The position numbers were made by a program, and so were the translations under genes. 64,000 nt of DNA from Dokdonella fugitiva. GTDB taxonomy: Bacteria > Pseudomonadota > Gammaproteobacteria > Xanthomonadales > Rhodanobacteraceae. The stretch's first letter is position 1. Every line of letters begins with the position of its first letter. Shown in pieces: positions 34,550 through 43,367 of this stretch. The notes beneath the pieces are model-generated. The model searched no databases. It saw nothing but the letters and a program-made list of their open reading frames with translations, and was not told the DNA's origin. The stretch spans positions 410,030 to 474,029 of the forward strand of contig NZ_JACGXL010000003.1 of assembly GCF_014138265.1 (NCBI RefSeq), given 5' to 3'.

Positions 34550-36295
34550 ATGAAGCTGCTGCTCGCAAGCGCACTCGCCGCATCGTGCTCGCTCTCCGCC
34601 AACGCCGTCACGCTGACGACGTCGATCGGTGCGTCGGACCTGCGCCAGCGCATCGACGGCTTCGGCACGTGCCTCTCCGGCGACGACGCGACGCAGGCCT
34701 GGTTCCAGTCGCTCTACTTCGACGACGCGCGTTTCACGATCGAGCGCATGGACCTCGTGCCGACGTTCCGCGCGCCGTATTCCGACTTCACCTACAACTC
34801 GCCCTGGTTCCACAACAGTCCGGCGCTACCGGGCCCGGACAACAACAACGTGCGCACCTACACGGGCCCGGACGACTACTCGCGCCTGTTCGCGGGTCGC
34901 AACGCGCCGATCGCGGTGATGGGTCCGAACATCGACGCCAACATCGGCTACTTCGACTTCGACAACGGCATGCCGCACGTCGCCGGCACGCTCGCGCAGA
35001 TCGGCCAGTCGCACGCGGCCGCGCTCGGCGACTTCAAGCTCATCGGTTCGATCTGGTCGCCGGCGCCGTGGTTGAAAGTGTCGTCGGGCCACACGATCGG
35101 CGACGCCGGCTGGCCGCTGCCGGTCGGCGGGACCGCGTGGCCGTTCATCTGGGCCGGCAACTTCTCCGGTGGCCGGCTCGACACCTCCGACACGCCGCTC
35201 GCGGTGTTCGACGCCGGCACCGGCCCGACCAGCGCGCTGAGCCAGTTCGCGCGCGCGACCGCGGCGTACCTGCGCGGCTTCCAGAACCGCTACGGCGTGC
35301 ACCTCTACGCGATCAGCATCCAGAACGAACTCAACTTCGAGACGTTCTACAACAGCGCGTTCTATCCGCTCTCCTCGCAGTACATCGCGGCGTTGAAGCG
35401 CGTGCGCGCGGAACTCGACGCCTACCCGGACCTCGCCCCGATCCGCATCATCGGCCCGGAAGACCTGCTCGGCGGCGACGCCTACGGGATGTGGGAATAC
35501 GGCGGCCCGATCCACAAGAACCTGCAATACCTCGAGCACATCGGTGACGATCCGGTCGCCGAATCCGCCATTGCGCTGTACGCGATCCACGGCTACGCCG
35601 CCGACGGCGCGAGCGCCGCGGACGCGACGCCGCAGCAATGGCTGTGGTGGAAGGACGGCTGGACCACCAGCCCCGCACCCGGCATCCCCGCCAACGTCGC
35701 CGGCTACGCGAGCCACGGCAAGGCCTCGTGGATGACCGAAACCTCGGGCGAACAGACCGCCTGGCGCGCCCCCGCTTCCGGCTTTCCCGGCCAGGGTGCG
35801 TTCGGCCTCGCGCTGCGCGTCCACCAGGCGCTCGTCGCCGGCGAACAAAGCGCATGGGTGTACTGGCAGCTGAGCGACGGCAACGCGGTCGCCGAACAGA
35901 CGCTCACCGACGACACGCTGCAGGCGAACTCGCCGAAGTACGTCGCCCTCAAGCACTACGCCCGCTACATCCGCCCCGGCAGCCGACGTGCTCCCGTCAC
36001 GGTCACCGGCAGCAGCGATGTCGTCGCGAGTGCGTACGTGAATGCCGCGAGCGGCAGCCTCACCTGGGTGATCCTCAACGGCAGCGCGTCGACGCAGTCG
36101 ATCACGATCGACGTTCCCGGCACCGCCGCGGCGAGCTACGACCTCGTGCGCAGCAGCGACGGATCGCTGTGGCAGGCGTCGACCTTGCAGCCGTCCTCCG
36201 CGCACCTCGCGTTCACGCTCGTGGGCTACGGCGTCGCGACGGTCAGCGGCTCGACGGGCGCGCCTGATCCGATCTTCGCGAACGGCTTCGACTAG
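34550..36295 (+). CDS. Secreted GH30-family glycosidase with DGFD-type tail
   Basis: A 581-residue enzyme with signal peptide (KLLLASALAASCSLSANA). The catalytic (beta/alpha)8 domain starts RQRIDGFGTCLSGDD. The acid/base Glu260 lies in ISIQNELNF, the nucleophile Glu397 in WMTETSGEQ, and SIWSPAPWLKVSSG matches the family loop before beta-4. A C-terminal beta-sandwich (YARYIRPGSRRAPVTVTGSS, TWVILNGS) follows. GH30 members cleave xylan, beta-1,6-glucan or related glycans; the subfamily is not clear. The end PDPIFANGFD belongs to the shared tail group. The stop overlaps the convergent gene's stop in CTAG. The ATG at 34550 follows CGGAGACGCCG. Confidence 0.92.
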   Translation: MKLLLASALAASCSLSANAVTLTTSIGASDLRQRIDGFGTCLSGDDATQAWFQSLYFDDARFTIERMDLVPTFRAPYSDFTYNSPWFHNSPALPGPDNNNVRTYTGPDDYSRLFAGRNAPIAVMGPNIDANIGYFDFDNGMPHVAGTLAQIGQSHAAALGDFKLIGSIWSPAPWLKVSSGHTIGDAGWPLPVGGTAWPFIWAGNFSGGRLDTSDTPLAVFDAGTGPTSALSQFARATAAYLRGFQNRYGVHLYAISIQNELNFETFYNSAFYPLSSQYIAALKRVRAELDAYPDLAPIRIIGPEDLLGGDAYGMWEYGGPIHKNLQYLEHIGDDPVAESAIALYAIHGYAADGASAADATPQQWLWWKDGWTTSPAPGIPANVAGYASHGKASWMTETSGEQTAWRAPASGFPGQGAFGLALRVHQALVAGEQSAWVYWQLSDGNAVAEQTLTDDTLQANSPKYVALKHYARYIRPGSRRAPVTVTGSSDVVASAYVNAASGSLTWVILNGSASTQSITIDVPGTAAASYDLVRSSDGSLWQASTLQPSSAHLAFTLVGYGVATVSGSTGAPDPIFANGFD

Positions 36296-36972
36296 CCCGT
36301 CGCCGGACGCCTGCGTTCCACCGGCACGGTCCGGCGCAGATGGTCCGCCAGCTGCACGATCGGCGTATCGCCCTCGATCTCGCGCCGGTCGTAACGCGTG
36401 TCGGCATACGCGACCATGCTCTCGAAGTTCGGATTGCCCGCGAGCCATGCCAACACGATCGGGCCTTCGGCCGACGCGAAGTCGACCCCGTCGATCTGCG
36501 TGCGATCCGCGTTGATGATGCGATCGAGTTCGTGCAGGTCATCGCACCGCTCGACCACCGCCGGCAGCTTGCGCGCAGCGAACTTGATGAACGCCTCGAT
36601 GTGTCGCACCGAGGTGATCGCGAAACCGCCATGGCTCTCGAGGTTCGACAGCCGCATCGTCCACGTCGCCGTGTACTCGTTGCCCGGAACCACGCTCGCG
36701 AGCAGCTGCTCCACGACGTGATGACGCACGGTGACGAGGACGTCACACGCATAGTGCGGATGATCGTCGTACCCGACCCCGCAGACCGTCAGTGTCGTGT
36801 CGCCGCGCGTCCTCACGAAGTCGTCACCGCGCGGATCGCGCTTCACCTCGAATCCGAGCGGGATGAGTACCGGCTCCAGCGCCCGGCCCAGCGTGGCCGT
36901 CAGCTCATCGCGCTCGTTCGGCCACTGGAGGGCGATGCGCGTGTTTCCTACCACGACTTCCGACTTGTCCAT
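36292..36972 (-). CDS. Hypothetical protein
   Basis: A 226-residue soluble protein starting MDKSEVVVGNTRIALQWPNE. It contains LEPVLIPLGFEVKRDPRGDD, YACDVLVTVRHHVVEQLLAS, NEYTATWTMRLSNLESHGGF and LAWLAGNPNFESMVAYADTR. The pattern (a start resembling DUF4304-type proteins, mixed alpha/beta) is not enough for a family call and no catalytic motif stands out. The codon pattern is native. It converges on the GH30 gene, sharing the CTAG stop. Confidence 0.78.
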   Translation of the reverse strand: MDKSEVVVGNTRIALQWPNERDELTATLGRALEPVLIPLGFEVKRDPRGDDFVRTRGDTTLTVCGVGYDDHPHYACDVLVTVRHHVVEQLLASVVPGNEYTATWTMRLSNLESHGGFAITSVRHIEAFIKFAARKLPAVVERCDDLHELDRIINADRTQIDGVDFASAEGPIVLAWLAGNPNFESMVAYADTRYDRREIEGDTPIVQLADHLRRTVPVERRRPATG

Positions 36973-37178
36973 TCGAACTGCTCGTCTCGTCCGATGCGGG
37001 GAGGGCCGCCTGGGAAGCGTAGCGCATCCGCGACGTGATCCGAGCCGTGGCGGTGGTATGCCGCAAAGCACTCTGCCTTCGTCGCAACGGATAAGCCGCA
37101 ATCGCCAAGGATATCCGAGAGCCAACTGCCCGTAGAGGCAAATTCAAACGGATATTTACTCCATTCCTGATCGAGCCC

Positions 37179-38432
37179 CTAGCCACCCAGGCCCGTTGTT
37201 ACGCGTTGCGATATCGCGCGGTCGATGAGCATGCGTACCGTTTGTTCGACATTCTTAAATCTAATTCGCTGCATGAACTCCAGGGGGCCAAGTTTGACGA
37301 AAAGCTTGCCGAATACTTCGTCCGCAAAGCTGCTAGATATTAGTGCAACACCACCGAAATCGACTTCTATCGGCTGGCTTGGGCACATCCGCACCAAGTT
37401 GTACAGCTTAGTGTGAACGGGCGTTCCCGCCACTCGGCTCCCGAAAGATTGCGCCTCGGTTGCCAGCGACATGCGGATTGTCTCGTCAGCGCTGCCTTCA
37501 TACTTCGTCTCAATGTAGTCCACGGGCTTGTAGGACTTCCCGGAAAACTTGAGAGCATCCTTCAGGAGGTCAGGGTCGCTGAAGTTGATCTTTGCGATCA
37601 CGAGTGTCCCTTTGACGGGAACTTTCTGATCCCGAATTTCAAGGCCGTGAGGCCCTGGCCTATACAGCAGACGAGCATGACCAGATTCAATCTGGAATGC
37701 ACCGCCACTAAGGCAGCAAATCTGATAGCTGCCAAATAAACCATTACCTTGACCAACTGATTTGTCCCTCGTGACGCCTTCTCGAATCGCTCTATCGAGC
37801 GCATCCGTGTCCGACCCACTAAAGGACCCGCCCGATCTCAGCGTCGCAGGAATGCCAAGCCCGGAGTCAGCGATGGTAAATTCAACGACCTTCGAGTTAC
37901 GTTTGAAGCTCGAAACCTGAACCAGCCCGCCTATGGCCGATTGTGAATGCACAATTACGTTATCTGTCAGTTCATTTACGGCCCACTCGAGCGCAGCAAA
38001 ATTCTCCCTCCGAATGTCGGGAATACCACCCAGTATGGCGTTCACGATGCGATTGACCGCATCGGTCTGGTCGGTTGGATTGTTGAACTGCGTGGCAGGG
38101 ATCTGCGAATGTCCGCGAAATCGCGACCGAGCGAACTTTCTAGGCTCCAACAGATGTGCCCAGTTTGCGTTTTCGAAAAGCCTCGCAAGATCCCGCTTAA
38201 CCGGCAGTATGAGCTCAGCGTCAATATGCTCGGATCTTAACCGCAAGATCTCAGAACACAGAGCAAGCATCGGCCCAGGATATGTTTCGACACAGTCAGA
38301 GAAATCCAGCACGACGTCCTGATAGCCGTAGTCGTTAACCGCATGGTGAAGACATGCCAGCGGAAAATGGAGATCAATATCGCGATACTGACCATGGAAG
38401 CGGATGATATTTCCATCGCGAATTACCGTCAT
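37179..38432 (-). CDS. STAS-like / GHKL ATPase / DUF4325-like signalling protein
   Basis: A 417-residue protein in visibly lower-GC DNA. Residues 1-95 look like a STAS-type domain (DVVLDFSDCVETYPGPMLAL). Residues 120-300 contain a GHKL ATP-binding fold: N-box ALEWAVNELTDNVIVHSQ, G1 IADSGLGIPATL, G2 GQGNGLFGSYQI. The C-terminal 110 residues match DUF4325/STAS-like (PIEVDFGGVALISSSFADEV, FGKLFVKLG). A histidine-phosphoacceptor domain is absent, so it resembles anti-sigma or serine-kinase-type ATPases rather than a sensor kinase. It is the last gene of a three-gene same-strand block with a membrane protein and an Mrr-like nuclease; a defence or stress switch is inferred. Confidence 0.8.
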   Translation of the reverse strand: MTVIRDGNIIRFHGQYRDIDLHFPLACLHHAVNDYGYQDVVLDFSDCVETYPGPMLALCSEILRLRSEHIDAELILPVKRDLARLFENANWAHLLEPRKFARSRFRGHSQIPATQFNNPTDQTDAVNRIVNAILGGIPDIRRENFAALEWAVNELTDNVIVHSQSAIGGLVQVSSFKRNSKVVEFTIADSGLGIPATLRSGGSFSGSDTDALDRAIREGVTRDKSVGQGNGLFGSYQICCLSGGAFQIESGHARLLYRPGPHGLEIRDQKVPVKGTLVIAKINFSDPDLLKDALKFSGKSYKPVDYIETKYEGSADETIRMSLATEAQSFGSRVAGTPVHTKLYNLVRMCPSQPIEVDFGGVALISSSFADEVFGKLFVKLGPLEFMQRIRFKNVEQTVRMLIDRAISQRVTTGLGG

Positions 38433-38497
38433 TTGAAACCACCACCCTGCTAGTCGATCATTTTGGTGCTAATACGCTTATGCTGGATTTTTTAGTT

Positions 38498-39085
38498 CTA
38501 CTTTCGCGTAAGGAGGCCAATCAAAACCGCTAGGAATAGGCAGGCAATTGCGACAAATCCGCAGGCCTGCTTAACGCGCGACGGATTCTCCGATGGCGCC
38601 GGATGGGAGCGATACAGCAATGCGATAAAACAGAACGAGACGATGACGGAATACGATACGACACGCTCTGATGGCTCTCTTAGTAGCAGAGCAATCGTTG
38701 GAATAAAAAAGAAGAGCGGCTGAAAAGGGCTGTCGACGCTCCCTCCCGTAGCGAAAACAAGACGCGTCACGACAAAAATATTCGCCGAGAAAACGACAAC
38801 CATCGCGGTATCATCAGAAAGCCCAGAAAACGAAGTCCCACTGAAGAGCGGACTCCAGATTGCAGACATAGTTGATGTGAATACTAGACAGCCTACGGAT
38901 ACGAGCAATAACGCAAGCAACTCTAACCAAAGCGCATGGTATACGCGCTGCCCCTTCCACCAAGCAGTTCTCGTTGAGGCACCCCGCAGTAGAGCCGCGC
39001 CAATCGAAAGTATTGAAACCATGGAAACTTGAGACAGTAGCGCCCCTGCGATCACCGTCGATGAGTTCACTGCTCCCCCTGACAA
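38498..39085 (-). CDS. Small polytopic membrane protein, unknown
   Basis: A 195-residue protein with about five or six hydrophobic helices (for example LSQVSMVSILSIGAALL, LELLALLLVSVGCLVF, VVVFSANIFVVTRLVF, PLFFFIPTIALLL, YSVIVSFCFIALLY and FVAIACLFLAVLIGLL). Base composition is clearly lower in GC than the window average. No family is recognised. It lies 65 bp from the STAS/GHKL gene and 66 bp from the nuclease gene, all on the minus strand, so it may be the membrane component or effector of the cassette. Confidence 0.72.
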   Translation of the reverse strand: MSGGAVNSSTVIAGALLSQVSMVSILSIGAALLRGASTRTAWWKGQRVYHALWLELLALLLVSVGCLVFTSTMSAIWSPLFSGTSFSGLSDDTAMVVVFSANIFVVTRLVFATGGSVDSPFQPLFFFIPTIALLLREPSERVVSYSVIVSFCFIALLYRSHPAPSENPSRVKQACGFVAIACLFLAVLIGLLTRK

Positions 39086-39151
39086 GATCGCCGTTCAGAA
39101 CAACAAAGGTAAGAAGAAGGGCCCCTCACTTAAAGATTTCGCTCCGCCGGA

Positions 39152-40960
39152 TCACGAGTCCAGGGGCATGATGATCCGAGCCGGCCGCCCAATGCTTTCG
39201 AGCAAGTAAAGCAAACCTCCGCCATCCACAAGCTCTAGCGGCTTGTCGTTCGCGAACGAATAAGCGTCAGGTCCGTAGCCGCTGGTGGTGACGACGATGC
39301 CTTTGCTTGCACCTTCGTTCATCATCGTTCCGTACAGATCGCGAACCGCCGATACCCCAACCGTGTGGCGATAGCGCTTCGCCTGAATCACCACCTTCCC
39401 ACCCAGGATCGGGCGTTTGTCGAAGGCCACCGCATCGACACCGCCGTCTCGGCTTGCTCTGGTGAGCTTGGTTTCCAGCCCCATCTGCGTAAACAGATTG
39501 CTGACGAGCGCCTCGAACTCTGCTGGCGTGAGCTCCATCAAGTTTGGGCGTGCGTCGAGTTCACCGAGCACGTCCACTTCGCCGATGAACCGGGGATCGA
39601 TCATGTCGAACTCGACGACCGGACGGACGGCGCGTGCTTCTTCGGGGCTGGGTGAGACCTGCGCGCCGAGGTTCTTCAAGCAAGCTTGCGCCTCGACTCG
39701 CGCGAGATTGATCGGCAAGAAGGCTTCTTTCGTCACCCGAAGCGAGACGAGGTATGGCCGAATTTCCTGGCCCGTTGTTTCGTCGATCTTGTTGACGTAG
39801 CCGCTGAACACCACCGTATCGAGATGGCTTCCCTGGTCGGCCTCCAGCACCTCATGCAAAGTGCGCAGGGCCGTCTGGGCGACCAGTTCTCGGTAGATGG
39901 CTTTGATCGCTGCGGGCTTCCTCGGCTTCTCGTCGATCGCGCGGCGCGCCTTTACGTACCGATACTCCTCCACGGTCGGAACGATGCCGATGGCAGGAAG
40001 TTCGAAGTCGATGACAAGCTGGCGATTTTCCGGCTGGTACACCAATCGGAACTTCTGTGGAAAGCCGGGTGGATAGTCTGATCGAGAGAGAACCATCTCG
40101 TTGTAGAGCTCGACGCTTTCCGCTTCGCCGCGGCGGTAGCTCTCTTCAAGCGCGGTGACTTCCGCGTCTCGCTGCTGACGCTTTGCGTTGTAGGACGACA
40201 GCCGGGCTTCATGGTTTCGACGCGCCAAGCCCACCTTCTGAGCATGATCGGCCTGGAGTTTCTCACGGGCGCGATCGAACGCATCCTTGTGCGCGCGCCG
40301 CTGCTGGGCGACTGCTTCTAGACTCTGCTGATATTTGCCAACGGCCGCTTCGTGCTGCGCAGTCACCTGCTGGGTTTCGCGCGAAACGCGGCTCGATCGC
40401 AGGATCCGTTCGAAGAATGTCGCGGGACGCACTTTGGCTTTCAGGAGCGCCTCAAGTGACGCCGGCTTTGCCGGATCCCGCAACGTGGTGTCTGGCGCAT
40501 ATGAGGGAAGAACCAGACTTGGCTCGACAAATTGCGGCGGCGCCTCGTGCACGCGGAGCGAATCGAACGCAATCCGGTCATCGACCCCCAGTGTATGCGC
40601 CAGCACTCCCTGAAGTTCGGCGACGGCATCAGTCACCTCCAGCGTCCGCTCCTCAGCGGACTCCTGAGCATCGAGGTGTGCCTGACGTTCTGCGTCCTTT
40701 TCGTCTCGGGCACGTTGTCGCTCGGCGTCCTTCAGGGCGCGCTCTCGCGCCTTGGCGTCGCGTGCTTCTGCGGCTGACGCTGCTCGAATTCCCGCCTCGA
40801 CTGCACGCAGTTCCGCTGCTTCCGCGCGCGCGGCCGCCGCACGCGCCTGCTCATGCCGCTTGGCCTGCGCGATCTGGAACCGCTGCCTTGCGTTCTGCTC
40901 GCGAACGGACCTCGCATGCGCGGTGATCAATGCTCCAATCAACCCCGATCTGCGCCCCAT
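39152..40960 (-). CDS. Coiled-coil protein with C-terminal Mrr-like restriction endonuclease domain
   Basis: A 602-residue protein. Residues 1-110 and about 200-280 are charged, Ala/Arg/Glu-rich coiled coils. A middle region (about 290-450) is of unknown fold. The C-terminal 120 residues are an Mrr_cat-type PD-(D/E)xK domain: FEALVSNLFTQMGLETKLTR, then the metal-binding DGGVDAVAFD and VVIQAKRYRHTVG, and KGIVVTTSGYGPDAYSFA. Asp, Gln-Ala-Lys and the preceding Glu complete the active site of DNA nucleases that act on modified or foreign DNA. It is probably the first transcribed gene of the accessory cassette. Confidence 0.88.
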   Translation of the reverse strand: MGRRSGLIGALITAHARSVREQNARQRFQIAQAKRHEQARAAAARAEAAELRAVEAGIRAASAAEARDAKARERALKDAERQRARDEKDAERQAHLDAQESAEERTLEVTDAVAELQGVLAHTLGVDDRIAFDSLRVHEAPPQFVEPSLVLPSYAPDTTLRDPAKPASLEALLKAKVRPATFFERILRSSRVSRETQQVTAQHEAAVGKYQQSLEAVAQQRRAHKDAFDRAREKLQADHAQKVGLARRNHEARLSSYNAKRQQRDAEVTALEESYRRGEAESVELYNEMVLSRSDYPPGFPQKFRLVYQPENRQLVIDFELPAIGIVPTVEEYRYVKARRAIDEKPRKPAAIKAIYRELVAQTALRTLHEVLEADQGSHLDTVVFSGYVNKIDETTGQEIRPYLVSLRVTKEAFLPINLARVEAQACLKNLGAQVSPSPEEARAVRPVVEFDMIDPRFIGEVDVLGELDARPNLMELTPAEFEALVSNLFTQMGLETKLTRASRDGGVDAVAFDKRPILGGKVVIQAKRYRHTVGVSAVRDLYGTMMNEGASKGIVVTTSGYGPDAYSFANDKPLELVDGGGLLYLLESIGRPARIIMPLDS

Positions 40961-41310
40961 ACCTTGGCCCTTCCCGACCGATCCACCCCCGAGTCCGTGA
41001 TCGGGAGCAATTTGCGGGCCATCTTGCTCGCGCTACGCATCCACATTTGTAGGAAGCCTCATCCACCGCGTGTAGGAAATCTCCTACTCGCTCGTCTAGC
41101 GGCAGTCGCCAGCGCGCATTTGTGCGGCTGCAGCAGCGCTGACCGCTCGAAAGTGACATCGAACGCCGCCGCCCGCTCATCTCTATCGCCTCCCTCCCGT
41201 CGCAGGATCTGAGACCACCCCCTGTTCCAATGCTCCCCGTGCCGCACGGCACACGGTCGTCGGCCATAGGGGCCGACGGCTGGTCCAAAAGCCAAAGAGG
41301 AGCACTACCT
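40961..41310. other. 350-bp divergent intergenic region
   Basis: The region separates the Mrr-like gene from a small hypothetical gene. Apart from two hairpins near the latter (41241-41280) it holds a short repeat of TGTAGGAA(A/G) at about 41048 and 41072, with no ORF of native codon pattern. It probably carries both promoters. Confidence 0.5.
41241..41280 (+). promoter_or_regulatory. Two adjacent hairpins in the 5' leader of the 155-residue gene
   Basis: GTGCC-GCAC-GGCAC (41241-41254) and CGTCGGCC-ATAGG-GGCCGACG (41260-41280) are perfect short stems. The second ends 30 bp before the ATG and leaves the AGAGGAG ribosome binding site free. Neither has a T-tract, so they are more likely leader structure than terminators. 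Confidence 0.5.
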
Positions 41311-41778
41311 ATGACGCAGAACATCGTTTCGCTGAACCTCACCGATGCCCAGCTGCAGGCCGTGGATGCGGCGCTGGGGGAGCTGGAGACGCAGCTGGGC
41401 GGGCTGGTGGCCCTTTCCGTCCCGCAGAAGCGCTCGCTGCGCAAGATGGGCGAGAAGTCCGAGGCGTTCTGCCGGCAGGCGATGCTGTTGCTGCAGCAGA
41501 GTCCGGAGCTGGTGCCGGCCAACGTGGTGGCGGCGCGACCGGTGGAGGACCTGGCCATGCTCGACAAGCTGCGTCCGCGGCTGCTGCGCCTGACCCGCCT
41601 CGCCGAACGCGGTGCGGATACGGACATCGCCCTCGGCAGCGACGTGATGGTCGCGGCGTTGCAGGTGTATGGCCAGCTCAAGCTCACGGGTGCCGGCGAG
41701 GGCCTGCAGGCGTTGCGTCGTGATCTCGGCACGCGCTTCGCACGGTCGTCGAAGCCGGAGGAGACGAAGGCGGCGTAG
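41311..41778 (+). CDS. Hypothetical helical protein
   Basis: A 155-residue protein starting MTQNIVSLNLTDAQLQAVDA, then LGELETQLGGLVALSVPQKR, SLRKMGEKSEAFCRQAMLLL and LTRLAERGADTDIALGSDVM. It is almost all helical and has no signal or membrane segment. Similar proteins occur in other Xanthomonadales-type genomes to my recollection, without assigned function. The start is secured by AAAGAGGAGCACTACCT. It is a monocistronic gene with its own structured leader and a clear intrinsic terminator, which suggests strong regulated expression. Confidence 0.82.
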   Translation: MTQNIVSLNLTDAQLQAVDAALGELETQLGGLVALSVPQKRSLRKMGEKSEAFCRQAMLLLQQSPELVPANVVAARPVEDLAMLDKLRPRLLRLTRLAERGADTDIALGSDVMVAALQVYGQLKLTGAGEGLQALRRDLGTRFARSSKPEETKAA

Positions 41779-41807
41779 CCCTCGCTCCTGTTCCCGTGAC
41801 AAGCCTG

Positions 41808-41830
41808 AGCCGCAGCGATGCGGCTTTTTT
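41808..41830 (+). terminator. Intrinsic terminator after the 155-residue gene
   Basis: AGCCGCA - GCGA - TGCGGCT followed by TTTTTT, 30 bp after the stop codon. The 7-bp stem and uninterrupted T-tract are typical. A near copy recurs at 43341-43361. Confidence 0.92.
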
Positions 41831-41834
41831 GTTG

Positions 41835-43181
41835 TCAGCGCATTGGTGATGAGCCCGGGTCGAACCCATCGGCGAAGACGGAGTCACCCTGATACTCATA
41901 CGCTCCGATATCCTGCTCCGCTCCGACGCGGCGATAGAACCCCTGCCCTCGCTGATCGAACAGGGTACCGGTCCCACCCCAAGGCCCTGCATCGATGGCC
42001 GCACTTCCTGCGGCAATCGCGTGCGTGGGCGTGGGACCGCCATTGAAGGCCAGCGGTCGGAGCATGGGATCGACCGGGTTACCTGGCGGCGTCAGCACAT
42101 TGCTGGACTGTATGATGTTCCATTCCACGATCAAGAAGAGACCCTTGCCGCTGACGCTGAAGTCGCTGGGCATCCCACCGGCCGCATTGTTGGAGATGAT
42201 CGTCGCCGATACGTTGACGGGCGCATCGGCGACATGCAGGCCGGCATAGACGCTTTCGCCGTTCGTGTCGCTCGCGTAACCAGCCGTATTGAACGCAATC
42301 GTGCTCGCATGGATCGACGTGTACATGCTGGAGTACACACCCCCAACGAGCTTTTCCGCGATGTTCCCGGATACCGTACTGTTGATCATGGACAGCGAAC
42401 TCACGTACGGCATGCTGCTCTGGAACTTCATGCCCGCAGCGATGGCCGCCCGATTGCCCGAGATCGTGGATCCGGAAATCTCCGCACGTTCGTAGTTGGA
42501 ACCGACAACGACGCCACCGCCGAAACTGTCCAGGACCGGGCCGGGAGCGGATCTCGCTTCGTTGCCGCTGACGATCGAGTCGTGCATGACGAGATCGCCC
42601 CCGAACAGGGCAACTCCACCGCCCAGGGCGATTCTCCCGTAAGCCAGATTCCCCGACACGACGCTTCGCACCAAGGTGAGGCTCTGCGCCCTGATGCCGC
42701 CACCCCTTCCCGAGCTTTGACCCGACGCGAAGCAATTCGTCACGACCACATTCGTCAGATCGACATGGCCGTATGAAGCGATGCACCCTCCTTCCGCGTC
42801 GTCGGACCGATCCACGCCATTGGCAATGGTCAGTTCGGACGCGCTGAAGCGGACACCTGCGGAGATCGTGAATACACGATAGTCCAGATGGCCGTCGAGA
42901 ATCAGCGCATCGCGACCCGGGCCAATCAGGTTCACGTCCTTGAAGACACTGAATCCGAGCGTGCTGATTCGGCCACAGGTCAGGTCGGTGAGGTCGATCG
43001 TATCGCCAGCGTCGGCGTGGACGATTTCGTAGCCCAGCGTGCCCGGTGCGCCGTCGCTGTTGCAGTTGTCGACATGCCGCACCGTTGCGCCGGCGTCGTG
43101 GATCACCATCGCCAACGTCGCTGCTGCTGCGGTGGCCAGATGAGTCTGTTTGAGGGCGGGCAGGGCCCATCGACTTTTCAC
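41835..43181 (-). CDS. Secreted parallel beta-helix protein (choice-of-anchor Q type) with DGFD tail
   Basis: A 448-residue exported protein with a signal region (THLATAAAATLAMVIHDAGA). Beta-helix rungs follow, such as GGGIRAQSLTLVRSVVSGNL, GGGVALFGGDLVMHDSIVSG and ISGSTISGNRAAIAAGMKFQ. The choice-of-anchor Q end has FNGGPTPTHAIAAGSAAIDA, FDQRGQGFYRRVGAEQDIGA. The C-terminus is GDSVFADGFD plus seven residues (PGSSPMR), the longest extension after the tail motif in this window. Relatives are surface or extracellular proteins of unknown ligand. The third-codon pattern is native. Confidence 0.88.
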   Translation of the reverse strand: MKSRWALPALKQTHLATAAAATLAMVIHDAGATVRHVDNCNSDGAPGTLGYEIVHADAGDTIDLTDLTCGRISTLGFSVFKDVNLIGPGRDALILDGHLDYRVFTISAGVRFSASELTIANGVDRSDDAEGGCIASYGHVDLTNVVVTNCFASGQSSGRGGGIRAQSLTLVRSVVSGNLAYGRIALGGGVALFGGDLVMHDSIVSGNEARSAPGPVLDSFGGGVVVGSNYERAEISGSTISGNRAAIAAGMKFQSSMPYVSSLSMINSTVSGNIAEKLVGGVYSSMYTSIHASTIAFNTAGYASDTNGESVYAGLHVADAPVNVSATIISNNAAGGMPSDFSVSGKGLFLIVEWNIIQSSNVLTPPGNPVDPMLRPLAFNGGPTPTHAIAAGSAAIDAGPWGGTGTLFDQRGQGFYRRVGAEQDIGAYEYQGDSVFADGFDPGSSPMR

Positions 43182-43340
43182 GACGATTCCTTCGCGGGCA
43201 CGTTGCAGCCGTCCGGTCGAATGAGGGCCAGCGCTAGGCTAGCGCATCCAGAACGCGCGCGGATGCACCTCGTACGCGCGTGGAGGGTAGAGGAGCCAAA
43301 GTAGCCTTGCCCGCATCCCTGTCCTGGGCCCCAGCCTGAG

Positions 43341-43361
43341 CCGCAGCGATGCGGTTTTTTT
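43341..43361 (+). terminator. Orphan terminator-like hairpin (copy of 41808-41830)
   Basis: CCGCA-GCGA-TGCGG followed by seven T. The flanking CAGCCTGAG and TTGTTGCCAG also resemble the sequence around the terminator at 41808-41830, so this is a duplicated segment rather than the end of a recognisable + strand gene. Its TGCGG arm is in phase with the adjoining 21-bp array. Confidence 0.6.
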
Positions 43362-43367
43362 GTTGCC

